Source: Sporosarcina ureae
GTDB taxonomy: Bacteria; Bacillota; Bacilli; Bacillales_A; Planococcaceae
Assembly (NCBI RefSeq): GCF_002101375.1
Contig: NZ_CP015207.1
Span: 1,542,001-1,606,000 of the forward strand
Length of the DNA stretch: 64,000 nucleotides
Direction: 5' to 3'
In this document: piece by piece, positions 28,324 through 37,091 of the stretch
Numbering within the stretch: position 1 is the first letter of the stretch
How the letters are laid out: every line of letters starts with the position of its first letter
Translations under genes and position numbers: made by a program
Notes under the pieces: generated by a model
What the model saw: the letters and a program-made list of their open reading frames with translations, nothing else
What the model was told of the DNA's origin: nothing
Databases searched by the model: none

Positions 28324-29037
28324 TTATTGCTCTTCAGCGAGTTGATATTTTACGATTCCATCTACAATCGCTGCCGCCACTTTTTTCTGATAGGATTTAC
28401 TTGATAATAACTTTCTTTCTTCCGGATTGGACAGGAAACCTGTTTCTACCAATACAGCTGGCACCGGTACTTTTTTCAACAAATAGACACCTGTGATTTT
28501 CATAGCTTCCCGCTCTGTATTTTTCAACTGGTCGCGCAGTTCATTTTGGATGGACGTCGCCAGCTGCTTACCCTCTGGATGGCCCCCTGGATGATAGAAT
28601 ACTTGCGCGCCTCTCCAGCGTTCTTCTGGAATTGCGTTCACGTGTACGCTGATAAACATGTCAGGCTTCGATTCTACTGCCATGCTTTCACGTAGTTTCA
28701 AATCTGCGAACTTTCTGCTTCTCAATGAAGTGAACGTCTCGGATGGTGCATGTTCCGCTACTGCATCCCCGCTTTTCTCTCTCGTCATTTCTACGGTTGC
28801 ACCTTTTTTCTTCAATAGTTTACTTACTTCATGGGAGATGTTTAACGTAATATCTTTTTCAATGAGTTCGCCTGCCGAAGCACCTCCGTCTTCCCCACCA
28901 TGCCCAGGATCAATTAAGATGCTTACACCACCGAGTTCTGAGGGCAGAAAGAATCCACGATCAGATGCTTTGACACCGTATAACACTCCACCTAATGAGA
29001 AAATTATTAGCAACCCTGTCACAAGCCACTTTTTCAT
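28324..29037 (-). CDS. cwlD: Spore cortex N-acetylmuramoyl-L-alanine amidase CwlD
   Basis: CwlD removes peptide side chains so that muramic-delta-lactam can form in the spore cortex, working with PdaA; this is needed for germination. The 237-residue product has an N-terminal signal or anchor and an amidase_3 domain with the zinc-binding DPGHGGEDGG, the Glu in ELIEKDITLNIS, ISVHVNA and the catalytic VETGFLSN. An AAAGGGG site precedes the ATG. A 66-base gap separates it from salA. Confidence 0.95.
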   Translation of the reverse strand: MKKWLVTGLLIIFSLGGVLYGVKASDRGFFLPSELGGVSILIDPGHGGEDGGASAGELIEKDITLNISHEVSKLLKKKGATVEMTREKSGDAVAEHAPSETFTSLRSRKFADLKLRESMAVESKPDMFISVHVNAIPEERWRGAQVFYHPGGHPEGKQLATSIQNELRDQLKNTEREAMKITGVYLLKKVPVPAVLVETGFLSNPEERKLLSSKSYQKKVAAAIVDGIVKYQLAEEQ

Positions 29038-29185
29038 ACAGACACCCCTTTTTCTTTCACTATACGCTTGGACTTTTGAGGTTATGTCTACGCAGTAGCA
29101 GATGGACGAATTAGAGGTTTGAATACTGAGGCATGCCGAGAAGACATAGAATTTGATAGGTTGAAAGCATCATCGCTCTGCACAC

Positions 29186-29230
29186 AAAAAAGCTGTCGTA
29201 AGAAGTTTTCACTTCTTACGACAGCTTTGG
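29186..29230 (-). terminator. Terminator after the rhodanese gene
   Basis: AAAGCTGTCGTAAGAAG pairs perfectly with CTTCTTACGACAGCTTT around a short loop, followed by TTTTTTGTG on the minus strand. It separates cwlD from the accessory block upstream. Confidence 0.92.
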
Positions 29231-29239
29231 TTTAGCTTG

Positions 29240-29542
29240 TTATTTCGTTTCGCCTTCCCATGCGAGCATACCGCCTACCATGTTGGTTACGTCAAAGCCT
29301 TCGTCTGCCATAAGCTCTTGTGCACGTCCGCTTCTACCGCCTGAACGGCATACAAGGATGTAAGGTGTTTCTGTATTCAATTCGTGCATTTCGACAGGTA
29401 GATTGCCGAGGGCAATGTGTTCTGCACCTGGAATCATACCTTCTGCTACTTCGTCATCTTCACGCACGTCGATGATATTCAATTCTTTACCGCTTTCCAA
29501 TTGCTCTTGTACTTCTTTTGCAGTTAATTCTTTTAAAGTCAT
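29240..29542 (-). CDS. Single-domain rhodanese-like sulfurtransferase
   Basis: A 100-residue rhodanese domain with NIIDVREDDE (CH2-like motif), the active-site loop CRSGGRSG carrying the sulfur-accepting Cys, and GGMLAW at the end. It probably transfers persulfide sulfur; the acceptor is unknown. The ATG at 29542 has TTGGAGG nine bases upstream, while a reading extended to 29596 has no such site. It is followed by its own strong terminator. Confidence 0.9.
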   Translation of the reverse strand: MTLKELTAKEVQEQLESGKELNIIDVREDDEVAEGMIPGAEHIALGNLPVEMHELNTETPYILVCRSGGRSGRAQELMADEGFDVTNMVGGMLAWEGETK

Positions 29543-29620
29543 GAGTGGCATCCTCCAAAGTGTGTAATGTACTCTTATTCTATCTTGCTCGGTCAATCAT
29601 TGTCTATTGAAATGAACTAA

Positions 29621-30214
29621 TTAGCCTTGCTGTAATTCTTTCATAGTATGGCCACGGTTTTCCCATAATCTAGTCGTGTCCGCTATTTCGACAATCGCAG
29701 GGATATAGCGCTCAGATTCTTTAATAGGCAGTTCCAGACGGGATATAAATAAGGACAGTTCCATCATGAAATCACCACCACTTACTTGCAAATTATATAC
29801 TAGTTCTGAGACTTCTACGTCTACATTCAATTGATCACCGAAATCTTCTTTCAACATGTTTTTCAAATTTAATTGCTCCGGTGTTTCTTGTACGTACTCT
29901 TCGTCAATGAAACACAGTAATTCTTCTCTTCTAGGTATATAATACGGCTTTCCAGCTGCAGTTTGTCTTAGGTTTTCCTTCTCAGCTTCTTCGCTTGTCG
30001 CTTCAGCCACAAATTCGTTTGATTGAATATAGACGAAGCTCTCTTCTAGTTTTTCTTTCACTTGCTTACTTCGCAAAAAACTTTCCACTTCATCCAGTGA
30101 AATATTTTCTTCGTTTTGACTAGTGTAAATTTCAATAACTTTTTCAATAGGCACTATCCCATATAGATTTGTGCACGCTACAATATACTTCATTACCAAT
30201 TCTTTATCCATCAT
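29621..30214 (-). CDS. Conserved hypothetical acidic protein
   Basis: A 197-residue, acidic, mainly helical soluble protein. The N-terminal KYIVACTNLYGIVPIEKVIEIY looks like a small helical repeat domain seen in SEC-C-associated Firmicutes proteins, and the middle has a YYIPRREELL segment. I do not recognise the family with confidence and assign no function. The ATG at 30214 follows AAAGG by about seven bases. It is 78 bases before the rhodanese gene and may share its transcript. Confidence 0.6.
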   Translation of the reverse strand: MMDKELVMKYIVACTNLYGIVPIEKVIEIYTSQNEENISLDEVESFLRSKQVKEKLEESFVYIQSNEFVAEATSEEAEKENLRQTAAGKPYYIPRREELLCFIDEEYVQETPEQLNLKNMLKEDFGDQLNVDVEVSELVYNLQVSGGDFMMELSLFISRLELPIKESERYIPAIVEIADTTRLWENRGHTMKELQQG

Positions 30215-30367
30215 ATGCACACCTTTCGCTGTTCCGAATACATTCCCGATGTACTCCTTCTGTATTGTATCAAAATTATCATCTATTGTTCTGACCTAGA
30301 ACTTTTTTGATCATCCATGAAGGTGTCATAATATACTATATCAACTTGAAAATTCAGGAGGAATGGT

Positions 30368-31807
30368 ATGGGTGCTATAAATGGCAACGAGTTTGTGCGT
30401 AGAATGGATGAGCAGAACGCGGAGATTTGGCTCGATGGAAAGCAATTGAAAGGTCCTATTTCTAAACATCCGGCATTTAAAGGACTTATAGAAACAAAGG
30501 CCTCTTTGTATGATTTACAATTGTCACCTTCACATAAGGCTCTTATGACATACGCTTCACCAGTCACAAATGAGCGCATTGGACTTTCGTACTTACAACC
30601 GAAAACCAAAGCGGATTTGCGCAATCGCAGAGTTATGACAGAGGAATGGGCAAGACTTTCTTGCGGCTTACTTGGTAGAAGTCCCGATTACCTCAATACG
30701 GTGATTATGAGCTTTGCCTCTTCTTCCGCTCACTTGCTCGGCAAGGAAAACTGCTTTCCAGAACATATTCAAGCGCTTTATGAACGAGCACGAGAAGAAG
30801 ATCTATCCTTTACTCACACCTTCATCACGCCACAGGTCAATCGATCTCAGGCTGCCTTTACTACGTCAGATGAACCGATCTCCGCCAAGATTGTAGATAA
30901 AACAGCAGCTGGACTCATCATTAAAGGAGCTAAACTACTGGCAACACAGGGCGGCGTGACGGATGAGGTATTGGTATTCAGCACGCCTTCATTTCTTGGG
31001 GATTCTGATGAAGCTTTCGCCTTTTCAATACCTTCCCGTACAGAAGGTTTACGTTTTCTCTGTAGGGAATCATTTGTAGGGGGGAATTCCACATTTAATT
31101 ACCCACTGAGTTCGCGATTTGAAGAGATGGATGCTGTAGTTGTTTTCGATAATGTTCTCGTCCCGTGGGAGCGTGTATTCTTTCATCACAATAAGGAAGT
31201 AGCTTCAGAATTTTTTTCAATGAGTTCATTCCATCCGTTCGCCACACATCAAGTCATTACGAGACAGATCGTCAAAACAGAGTTCATGCTGAATTTAGCA
31301 GAGCAACTCGTCCAAATGATTAATGTAGCCGAATATCTCCATATTCAAGAAAAACTGTCTGAGATAATTATTGGACTCGAAACAATGAAAGCATTACGAG
31401 ATAAATCTGAGGCCGATGCATCACTCGATCAATGGGGAAATATGTGTCCAAGTGCAATACCACTTCAAGTAGCTAGCAATATTTTTCCGAAAGTCTACCC
31501 GCGTTTCAGTGAGATCATTCAGCTAATCGGAGCGAGTGGGATGATTGCGTTACCTACCGATAAAGATTTCCAATCTCCTATTCAACTTGATCTCGAAAAG
31601 TACCTACAAGGTGCTACGAAAACCGCGTTGGAACGTGTGCAACTATTTCGGTTAGCTTGGGATTTGACAATGAGTTCGTTCGGCACAAGACAAACACAAT
31701 ATGAGCGGTATTTCTTCGGGGATCCGGTACGCTTATCAGGTCACCTATACCGATCCTATCCGAAAGACGCAGGTCAGGAAATGATACGCCGTTTACTTTC
31801 CTATTAA
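30368..31807 (+). CDS. 4-hydroxyphenylacetate 3-monooxygenase-type (HpaB/PvcC) flavin oxygenase
   Basis: A 479-residue oxygenase component of the two-component FADH2-dependent phenol hydroxylases. Family features are GRSPDYLN (about 101-108), the THTFITPQVNRS loop, a long acyl-CoA-dehydrogenase-like helical C-terminal half with GASGMIALPT, and DPVRLSGHLYR near the end. Members add an ortho hydroxyl to phenolic substrates and need a separate flavin reductase; none is adjacent. The ribosome binding site is AGGAGG. A possible promoter (TTGATC, 16 bases, TAATAT) lies at 30307-30334. The nitric-oxide synthase gene starts 82 bases downstream on the same strand with no terminator between. Confidence 0.85.
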   Translation: MGAINGNEFVRRMDEQNAEIWLDGKQLKGPISKHPAFKGLIETKASLYDLQLSPSHKALMTYASPVTNERIGLSYLQPKTKADLRNRRVMTEEWARLSCGLLGRSPDYLNTVIMSFASSSAHLLGKENCFPEHIQALYERAREEDLSFTHTFITPQVNRSQAAFTTSDEPISAKIVDKTAAGLIIKGAKLLATQGGVTDEVLVFSTPSFLGDSDEAFAFSIPSRTEGLRFLCRESFVGGNSTFNYPLSSRFEEMDAVVVFDNVLVPWERVFFHHNKEVASEFFSMSSFHPFATHQVITRQIVKTEFMLNLAEQLVQMINVAEYLHIQEKLSEIIIGLETMKALRDKSEADASLDQWGNMCPSAIPLQVASNIFPKVYPRFSEIIQLIGASGMIALPTDKDFQSPIQLDLEKYLQGATKTALERVQLFRLAWDLTMSSFGTRQTQYERYFFGDPVRLSGHLYRSYPKDAGQEMIRRLLSY

Positions 31808-31889
31808 ATGAAAAGTCAGTAATTCGCCGAAATTATTGCGACTCATTATATTATTCACATGCTACACTCTGTATATGGAGTTGATGATT

Positions 31890-32987
31890 ATGGTGCTATC
31901 TGTAAATCGTATTGAGCTCTTCCAAGAAGCAATCCAGTTTATCCATAGTTGTTATGATGAACTAGGAATTTCTCAAGAGGAACAACTCATGCGCGTCAAA
32001 GAAATTGAAGAGGAGATTATCCAAACGGGAACGTACACTCATACACAATCCGAACTGACACATGGCGCGAAAATGGCTTGGCGAAACAGTAATCACTGTA
32101 TCGGACGATTATTGTGGGAAACGTTGGAAGTATTTGATGAACGACAAGTCACTACTGCTAAAGATGCATTTGAAAAATTGAAGCATCATGTGGATTATGC
32201 AACGAATGATGGAGATATTCGTTCAACGATTACCGTCTTCGCCCCTCGGGTACAAGACAAAGATCCTCTGAGGATCTGGAATCATCAATTAGTTCGTTAT
32301 GCTGGATACGAGGATGGAGCTACAATCATTGGCGACTCTGCATCCATTGAGATGACCAAGTTGTGTGAACGTCTGGGATGGCGAGGGAACAAAACACCTT
32401 TTGATGTATTACCACTTGTCATTCAAGAGTTTGGGAAATCTCCACGACTCTTTGAACTACCGAAATCATCAGTAAAAGAAGTACCTATCAGTCATCCCGA
32501 AATTAAAGGAATTTCCGAGTTAAATACAAAATGGTATGCCGTTCCGATCATTTCCAATATGCGTCTTGATATCGGTGGAATTGAATATCCTATGGCACCA
32601 TTTAACGGCTGGTATATGGGCACAGAAATTGGAGCACGTAATCTTGCAGATGCGGATCGTTATAATCTTTTGCCGTCTGTCGCCAAACTGATGGGGCTAA
32701 ACACAAAATCCAATCGTTCTCTTTGGATAGACAAAGCACTTGTGGAGTTGAATATAGCTGTTCTACATTCCTACGAGAAGGAAGGTGTCACACTTGTTGA
32801 TCATCATACCGCAGCGAAACAATTCAAATCGTTCGAAAAGAAAGAGCGGAGTGTTGGAAGAAGAGTGACAGGTAACTGGGTATGGCTCATCCCACCACTG
32901 TCACCTGCTGCCACGCATGTTTATCACAAGCGGTTTGCCAATGACATTATGACACCCAATTTCTTTTATCAGAAAGATCCCGAATAA
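31890..32987 (+). CDS. nos: Bacterial nitric-oxide synthase oxygenase
   Basis: A 365-residue NOS heme (oxygenase) domain without a reductase domain, the normal bacterial form. It oxidises arginine through N-hydroxyarginine to citrulline and NO, taking electrons from flavodoxins or other reductases. The proximal heme Cys70 lies in AWRNSNHCIGRL. The substrate-binding Glu is in WYMGTEIGARNLAD, and RYAGYEDG, LGWRG and the pterin-side GNWVW are conserved. The ATG at 31890 follows GGAG by nine bases; upstream in-frame ATGs overlap that site. In Bacillus and Staphylococcus bacterial NO protects against oxidative stress and antibiotics. It ends at a strong terminator. Confidence 0.95.
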   Translation: MVLSVNRIELFQEAIQFIHSCYDELGISQEEQLMRVKEIEEEIIQTGTYTHTQSELTHGAKMAWRNSNHCIGRLLWETLEVFDERQVTTAKDAFEKLKHHVDYATNDGDIRSTITVFAPRVQDKDPLRIWNHQLVRYAGYEDGATIIGDSASIEMTKLCERLGWRGNKTPFDVLPLVIQEFGKSPRLFELPKSSVKEVPISHPEIKGISELNTKWYAVPIISNMRLDIGGIEYPMAPFNGWYMGTEIGARNLADADRYNLLPSVAKLMGLNTKSNRSLWIDKALVELNIAVLHSYEKEGVTLVDHHTAAKQFKSFEKKERSVGRRVTGNWVWLIPPLSPAATHVYHKRFANDIMTPNFFYQKDPE

Positions 32988-32989
32988 AC

Positions 32990-33029
32990 CAACGCCCCTG
33001 TGCCATGTTATATGGTATAGGGGCGTTTT
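32990..33029. terminator. Terminator after nos, shared with the convergent gene
   Basis: AACGCCCCT...AGGGGCGTT with inner CAT/ATG pairing (32991-33024) is followed by a seven-base T run on the plus strand. Confidence 0.88.
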
Positions 33030-33030
33030 T

Positions 33031-33366
33031 TTAGTGAACAGGTATTTCTTGAAAATCAATGCGAATAAATTTACCTGTTTCAGTTGAATAGGTGACAGTC
33101 ACTATCACACCGAATTCCCGTTCTTCCTCTTTTAGCCAAAGTTGAAATTTTTCCACGTTTGTAACTTTTTTTGAGTCGGTTGCGATATGCAAGTAATCCT
33201 TGATATCTGCATGAGGATATTTAAGCATCGTTTGCTTGATCGCAAGCCTTGACCATTTGGCGTATGCCGGTACTTCAACTTTACTATGTGCAGCAGCTGG
33301 CGCATCACTAGTACCCAACCCACTTGTCCATAATACTCCAAGTGCCAAACCTACTTTCGCTAAGAT
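33031..33366 (-). CDS. YqzG/YhdC-like DUF3889 exported protein, possible ATC start
   Basis: A small exported protein of about 111 residues. The conserved mature part is PAYAKWSRLAIKQTMLKYPHADIKDYLHI...EKFQLWLKEEEREFGV, which fits DUF3889 (YqzG/YhdC). A signal peptide ends near APAAAHS. The only good ribosome binding site, AAAGGAGG, lies eight bases before an in-frame ATC at 33366. An in-frame ATG at 33393 has no site and would put the AAGGAGG inside the coding region. The start therefore may be ATC, or GTG at 33375, or a base may be misread. The function is unknown. Confidence 0.65.
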   Translation of the reverse strand: MLAKVGLALGVLWTSGLGTSDAPAAAHSKVEVPAYAKWSRLAIKQTMLKYPHADIKDYLHIATDSKKVTNVEKFQLWLKEEEREFGVIVTVTYSTETGKFIRIDFQEIPVH

Positions 33367-33462
33367 GGCGCACACCTCCTTTGGAAATAGCATGCGCTGT
33401 TTCTACCCATTCGATTCTAAATAAAAAACATCCAACTATGTTAGTCGGACGTTTCTTGTGTA

Positions 33463-34158
33463 TTACTTTGTAATCATCTGTTCTTCCTGCACACCAGGCC
33501 ACATCTGTTTCGTATATGCCATGTCCCAGAACATATACTCATAACGAGTCGTATTAAGGAAAATCTCTTCTAGCCTCGCTAGTTCCGATTCAGGCTTACC
33601 TTCCGCAGTTTCATCCATTAATTCTAAGCACCAAGTAGCCAACTCACCAAAGTCTTCCGATGAATACATGCGAATCCAGTCACCATACAATGGATGATCC
33701 AACGCTCCTGGTAACGCAGCAAGCTCTTTGCCTATCTCCCAGTAACTCCACGCACAAGGCAATAATGCAGCGACTACTTCTGCTAAAGAACCGTTTTGAC
33801 TAACATGTAGCATATAGTGCGTATACGCTAGGACAATTGGAGACGGCTTGGCATTCTCGAGCTCTTCTTCGGTAATGCCAAAGCGCGCCGCATATTTACG
33901 ATGAAGCTCCATTTCTGTGTTTAATGTGCCGTTAAGCAACGCAGCGAATTTCCCCATCATCTCTACATCGGTCGCTTTCATAGTGCCTACAGCAAACACT
34001 TTCGCATAATCAATTAAGTATAAATAGTCTTGCACCATATAAAATCGAAAATTATCCGGATCCAACGTCCCATTTCCAATTTCTTGGACAAACGGATGAC
34101 TATGATTCTGTCTCCAAATCGGTAATGTTTTCTCTAATAAACGCTCAGTGAACTTCAT
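33463..34158 (-). CDS. tenA: Aminopyrimidine aminohydrolase / thiaminase II TenA
   Basis: TenA hydrolyses aminopyrimidine breakdown products of thiamine for salvage. The 231-residue all-helical product has the catalytic Cys135 (ALLPCAWSYWEIG), the substrate-contacting YLIDYAKVF and the C-terminal Glu in YEYMFWDMAY. The ATG at 34158 follows GGGGAG by seven bases; a longer reading runs into the riboswitch terminator. It is the only thiamine gene here and stands under a TPP riboswitch. Confidence 0.95.
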   Translation of the reverse strand: MKFTERLLEKTLPIWRQNHSHPFVQEIGNGTLDPDNFRFYMVQDYLYLIDYAKVFAVGTMKATDVEMMGKFAALLNGTLNTEMELHRKYAARFGITEEELENAKPSPIVLAYTHYMLHVSQNGSLAEVVAALLPCAWSYWEIGKELAALPGALDHPLYGDWIRMYSSEDFGELATWCLELMDETAEGKPESELARLEEIFLNTTRYEYMFWDMAYTKQMWPGVQEEQMITK

Positions 34159-34186
34159 GTATACTCTCCCCTTTTTTCTTAATAAA

Positions 34187-34218
34187 TGAAAAAACCACTT
34201 CTTGACCAGAAGTGGCGG
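34187..34218 (-). terminator. Riboswitch-controlled terminator before tenA
   Basis: On the minus strand CCACTTCT and AGAAGTGG form a stem with a 5-base loop, followed by TTTTTTC. It lies between the TPP aptamer and the tenA ribosome binding site, as expected for transcriptional attenuation. Confidence 0.88.
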
Positions 34219-34257
34219 AGAGACGTCACAAAGCACTTAACTAAGCTACGTAACATC

Positions 34258-34345
34258 TGCACCACTTCCTTACGCCGGTATGAACCGGATCAAGTTAAAG
34301 GGTTAAAGCAATATGCTTCTCTCAGCTCAACAGAGCACCCCTAGC
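34258..34345 (-). promoter_or_regulatory. TPP riboswitch (thi box)
   Basis: The minus strand carries the conserved TPP aptamer elements in order: GGGGTGC at the 5' side, GCTGAGAG, AACCCTTT, CTTGATCCGGTTCATACCGG and GTAAGGAAGTGG. When TPP is bound the downstream terminator should form and stop tenA transcription. Confidence 0.96.
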
Positions 34346-34372
34346 GGTAACAACTATTTCATTTGTGTATCC

Positions 34373-34402
34373 ATTGTAGTCATATCTTGTCGGAAAGGTC
34401 AA
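34373..34402 (-). promoter_or_regulatory. Likely SigA promoter of the tenA riboswitch transcript
   Basis: On the minus strand TTGACC, 18 bases, then TACAAT, about 28 bases upstream of the aptamer. Each box has one mismatch to consensus. Confidence 0.55.
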
Positions 34403-34518
34403 ACGAATTGAGAGTACTTGTTGCACTACATACAACACTACCATTGGCAACAGATCTTAAATAGATCTTTTCCAATCGACTATATCTATTTCGGCAGATT
34501 TCATGTAGTGTCCATTCG

Positions 34519-34956
34519 TTATTCTAAATGTTCGTTTAGCTTCTTCTGAACATCTTCTTCTATTTTTTTCACGCGCTCTTCTTTTAGTTTACGTCTTGGT
34601 TTAGGATGAAACCACTCAACTTCGCCATTAATAAATGTGCCTTTAAATTCTTCGCCTTGAATCTTCAATTTAAATAACTGAAGTGGCCGAGTTTGATTAT
34701 TGCTAATCGAACGTTCGATCTCAATATCATCCGCTTCATTTCTAATCCCTTGCTCGGATAACAGTTCCAAAACTTTATCCTCTATGGCATTTACTTCTTC
34801 TTCACCAACGTCTTGCTTAGGGTGTGGATTAAGCCATTGGATTTTACCATCATGATAGTCTGCTTTGTAATTGCGACCTTCTATGATGAGCTTAAACTGA
34901 ATTCGCTCGTACTGCCTGTCTTCAAAAACTTTTTCCACTTCAAAGTCATCTACCAC
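34519..34956 (-). CDS. Small protein with two tandem copies of an unknown domain
   Basis: A 145-residue soluble, charged protein built from two repeats of about 65 residues. Each repeat has beta-strand sequence (FKLIIEGRNYKADYHDGKIQWLNPHP and LFKLKIQGEEFKGTFINGEVEWFHPKP), then a charged helix (EEEVNAIEDKVLELL and KEERVKKIEEDVQKKL). The shared pattern F/Y-x5-G-x-hydrophobic-x-W-x-x-P marks an internal duplication. The GTG at 34956 is preferred because GGAGG lies eight bases upstream; a longer reading to 35007 would contain that site. I do not recognise the family and infer no function. Confidence 0.65.
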   Translation of the reverse strand: MVDDFEVEKVFEDRQYERIQFKLIIEGRNYKADYHDGKIQWLNPHPKQDVGEEEVNAIEDKVLELLSEQGIRNEADDIEIERSISNNQTRPLQLFKLKIQGEEFKGTFINGEVEWFHPKPRRKLKEERVKKIEEDVQKKLNEHLE

Positions 34957-35616
34957 AGGAAACACCTCCAAAAATAGTATCCATTCTTTTTTTATTAAAT
35001 AGCTCATCTTACTTCATCAACAATTCTAATTCAAGCAACCTAGCCCATAGTTTAATTTCCCATCATTTTTGCTACTTATAAATTCCTTATCATACTGAAA
35101 TTTAAATTCAAATATATCTCAGCAATAGTTTGTTGTCAAATCAATTCATGTTCTGACATATTTTATGGAATTCGGAAATACGGTTAAAAAATTGGTGATC
35201 ACAGTCATCTTACATGTCGTCTACTCAATTACTCCTTTGTTCCTTGCAAAGAATGCCAAATATACATTTGTATAACGATTTATTGTAGCCTCTGTTAATC
35301 CACTCGAGTGTTGGAGCCAATACACCCAAAAACTCCTATAATTTGCTTAGTTTGACGGAGAGGCCAAAGCCCATAAAATGCCGCAGCTCGTATGTATAAT
35401 AATACCCTAATTTCTGTGTTTCAATCATCGGAAATGACACTCTACCTATTTCGCTTGTCTGGTACCTTAGTTGTTCGAACACACTCCAATCTGCGAACTT
35501 CAAATCATATTGAATTATAAAATCTTCTTCAATACTATTCATACATAGTAATTTGTATAGTACTAACAAAATTCTTAGAAAAAGCCCGACAACTCTTTTG
35601 AATTGTCGGGCTGTCT
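34957..35616. other. 660-base intergenic region
   Basis: The stretch is A/T-rich and holds the urease operon terminator at its right end. A minus-strand reading frame of about 67 codons from 35542 has no ribosome binding site and crosses no recognisable domain; it may be a gene remnant or chance. I see no RNA gene, repeat or mobile element. Confidence 0.5.
35578..35613 (-). terminator. Terminator of the urease operon
   Basis: On the minus strand AGCCCGACAA pairs with TTGTCGGGCT and runs into TTTTTC, directly after the ureD stop codon. Confidence 0.92.
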
Positions 35617-36441
35617 TTAGTACTTCCTTAAAAAACTTGGTTTCGGTTGATTCCATTCATCGCTAATCACGTGGTGGCAGACTGAAATAATCCGTTCTAT
35701 AACTTGTGTATAGTTTGCCAATATGCGAATGGTGAAGCCCGGAACAGCAAGCTTGGATAATCCAAATGCAAATTCTCCAATCTCTTGTTGAATCGTTTCA
35801 TATAATCGATCCAATAGCGCATCACTCGTTTTTTCTCCAACGACAATTAACGAACCTAAATGTGTATATCCTTCCATAAATCCTAACTCATTCATGTCTT
35901 GGGATGCTGGATGAAGTTTAATATGATCAAAGACAACAAGTTGACCTTCCATATAAATCTCCGTTTTCAAACGGAGCATGTCGTAGCTGAATTTTCTTCC
36001 TTCCGGTGACCAACCTGGAGTCAATATATCAGAATACAGAAAAGTTGCTCCCTTTTCCATATACACACTATTTTTCTGATAACAACTGGCATCCTCGTAT
36101 GCAATCAGTGCATCCGGTAAGTACTCTAAATAACTGTCTTTTTTCAGATGAAAGACGGTCTCTTGGTATACTTGCTTGGTCGGCGTTTTATATACTTTCG
36201 TCGCTGACTGAGTCGTCAACGTTAGCATTGCCTGTTCACCCAGTGTGACTTTCATTTGATACCGATCACCATCTAAATAACCACCGCCAGGATTCAATAA
36301 GTAATAGCATGGATAACTATTCTTATTGAAATAGACGGGACGCATTACTTTAAATGCGCCTTGAAAGTAGACACTTTTCGCCACGGAGCGGCCTAGCCGA
36401 TTTTCCATGACGAGGTCAAGAACACCTGTCCATTCAGACAT
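35617..36441 (-). CDS. ureD: Urease accessory protein UreD
   Basis: UreD is the scaffold on which UreF and UreG bind to apo-urease for nickel insertion. The 274-residue product has the family core [17 protein letters not shown] and [11 protein letters not shown] near the N-terminus, [10 protein letters not shown] in the middle and YSDILTPGW. The length is normal. The ATG overlaps the ureG stop by eight bases, and the gene is last in the operon. Confidence 0.94.
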   Translation of the reverse strand: MSEWTGVLDLVMENRLGRSVAKSVYFQGAFKVMRPVYFNKNSYPCYYLLNPGGGYLDGDRYQMKVTLGEQAMLTLTTQSATKVYKTPTKQVYQETVFHLKKDSYLEYLPDALIAYEDASCYQKNSVYMEKGATFLYSDILTPGWSPEGRKFSYDMLRLKTEIYMEGQLVVFDHIKLHPASQDMNELGFMEGYTHLGSLIVVGEKTSDALLDRLYETIQQEIGEFAFGLSKLAVPGFTIRILANYTQVIERIISVCHHVISDEWNQPKPSFLRKY

Positions 36442-37054
36442 CTTGTCCTAGTCCTTTTAACAACGCATGCTTCCTGACCCACTCTACTACTTCATCTAGT
36501 CCCTGATCATCTTTTAAATTAGTAAAAAAGAACGGTTTATTCCCTCTAAATATTTTCGTGTCAGATTCCATTACCTCAAGTCTTGCCCCGACATATGGTG
36601 CCAAATCTGTTTTGTTAATAATAAACAAATCAGATTTAATCATTCCTTGTCCACCTTTACGTGGGATTTTTTCACCTTGCGCCACGTCAATTATATAAAT
36701 GGAAAAGTCTACGAGTTCCGGACTAAACGTAGCTGCTAGGTTATCGCCGCCACTCTCTACAAAAATCAACTCGACGTCGGGATGCTTTTCCTTCAGTTCA
36801 TTAATTGCTGCGAAGTTCATCGAGGCATCTTCACGAATCGCCGTATGTGGGCAGCCTCCTGTTTCCACACCTACAATACGGTCTTCAGGAAGAATACCGT
36901 TCGCTACTAAAAATTTAGCATCTTCTTTCGTATATATATCATTAGTAATGACTGCCATACTCACTTCGCCATCTAAAGCGCGTGTGAGTTTTTCGACAAG
37001 CATTGTTTTTCCTGCACCAACTGGTCCACCGACACCTATTTTAATTGGTCCCAT
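36434..37054 (-). CDS. ureG: Urease accessory GTPase UreG
   Basis: UreG is a SIMIBI GTPase whose hydrolysis drives nickel delivery to urease. The 206-residue protein has the P-loop GGPVGAGKT, the CPH nickel-binding motif in [29 protein letters not shown] and NKTD. The ATG at 37054 gives the family's normal length; an upstream in-frame extension into ureF is not supported. It follows ureF by 37 bases. Confidence 0.97.
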   Translation of the reverse strand: MGPIKIGVGGPVGAGKTMLVEKLTRALDGEVSMAVITNDIYTKEDAKFLVANGILPEDRIVGVETGGCPHTAIREDASMNFAAINELKEKHPDVELIFVESGGDNLAATFSPELVDFSIYIIDVAQGEKIPRKGGQGMIKSDLFIINKTDLAPYVGARLEVMESDTKIFRGNKPFFFTNLKDDQGLDEVVEWVRKHALLKGLGQDV

Positions 37055-37091
37055 TCTAAGCACATCCTTATCATCAATTTCATTCTGTTCA

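Noticed and set aside
35336-35656. 106-codon minus-strand frame after ureD
   Set aside because: It begins inside ureD and runs through the urease terminator. The later ATG at 35542 has no ribosome binding site. Kept only as a possible remnant.
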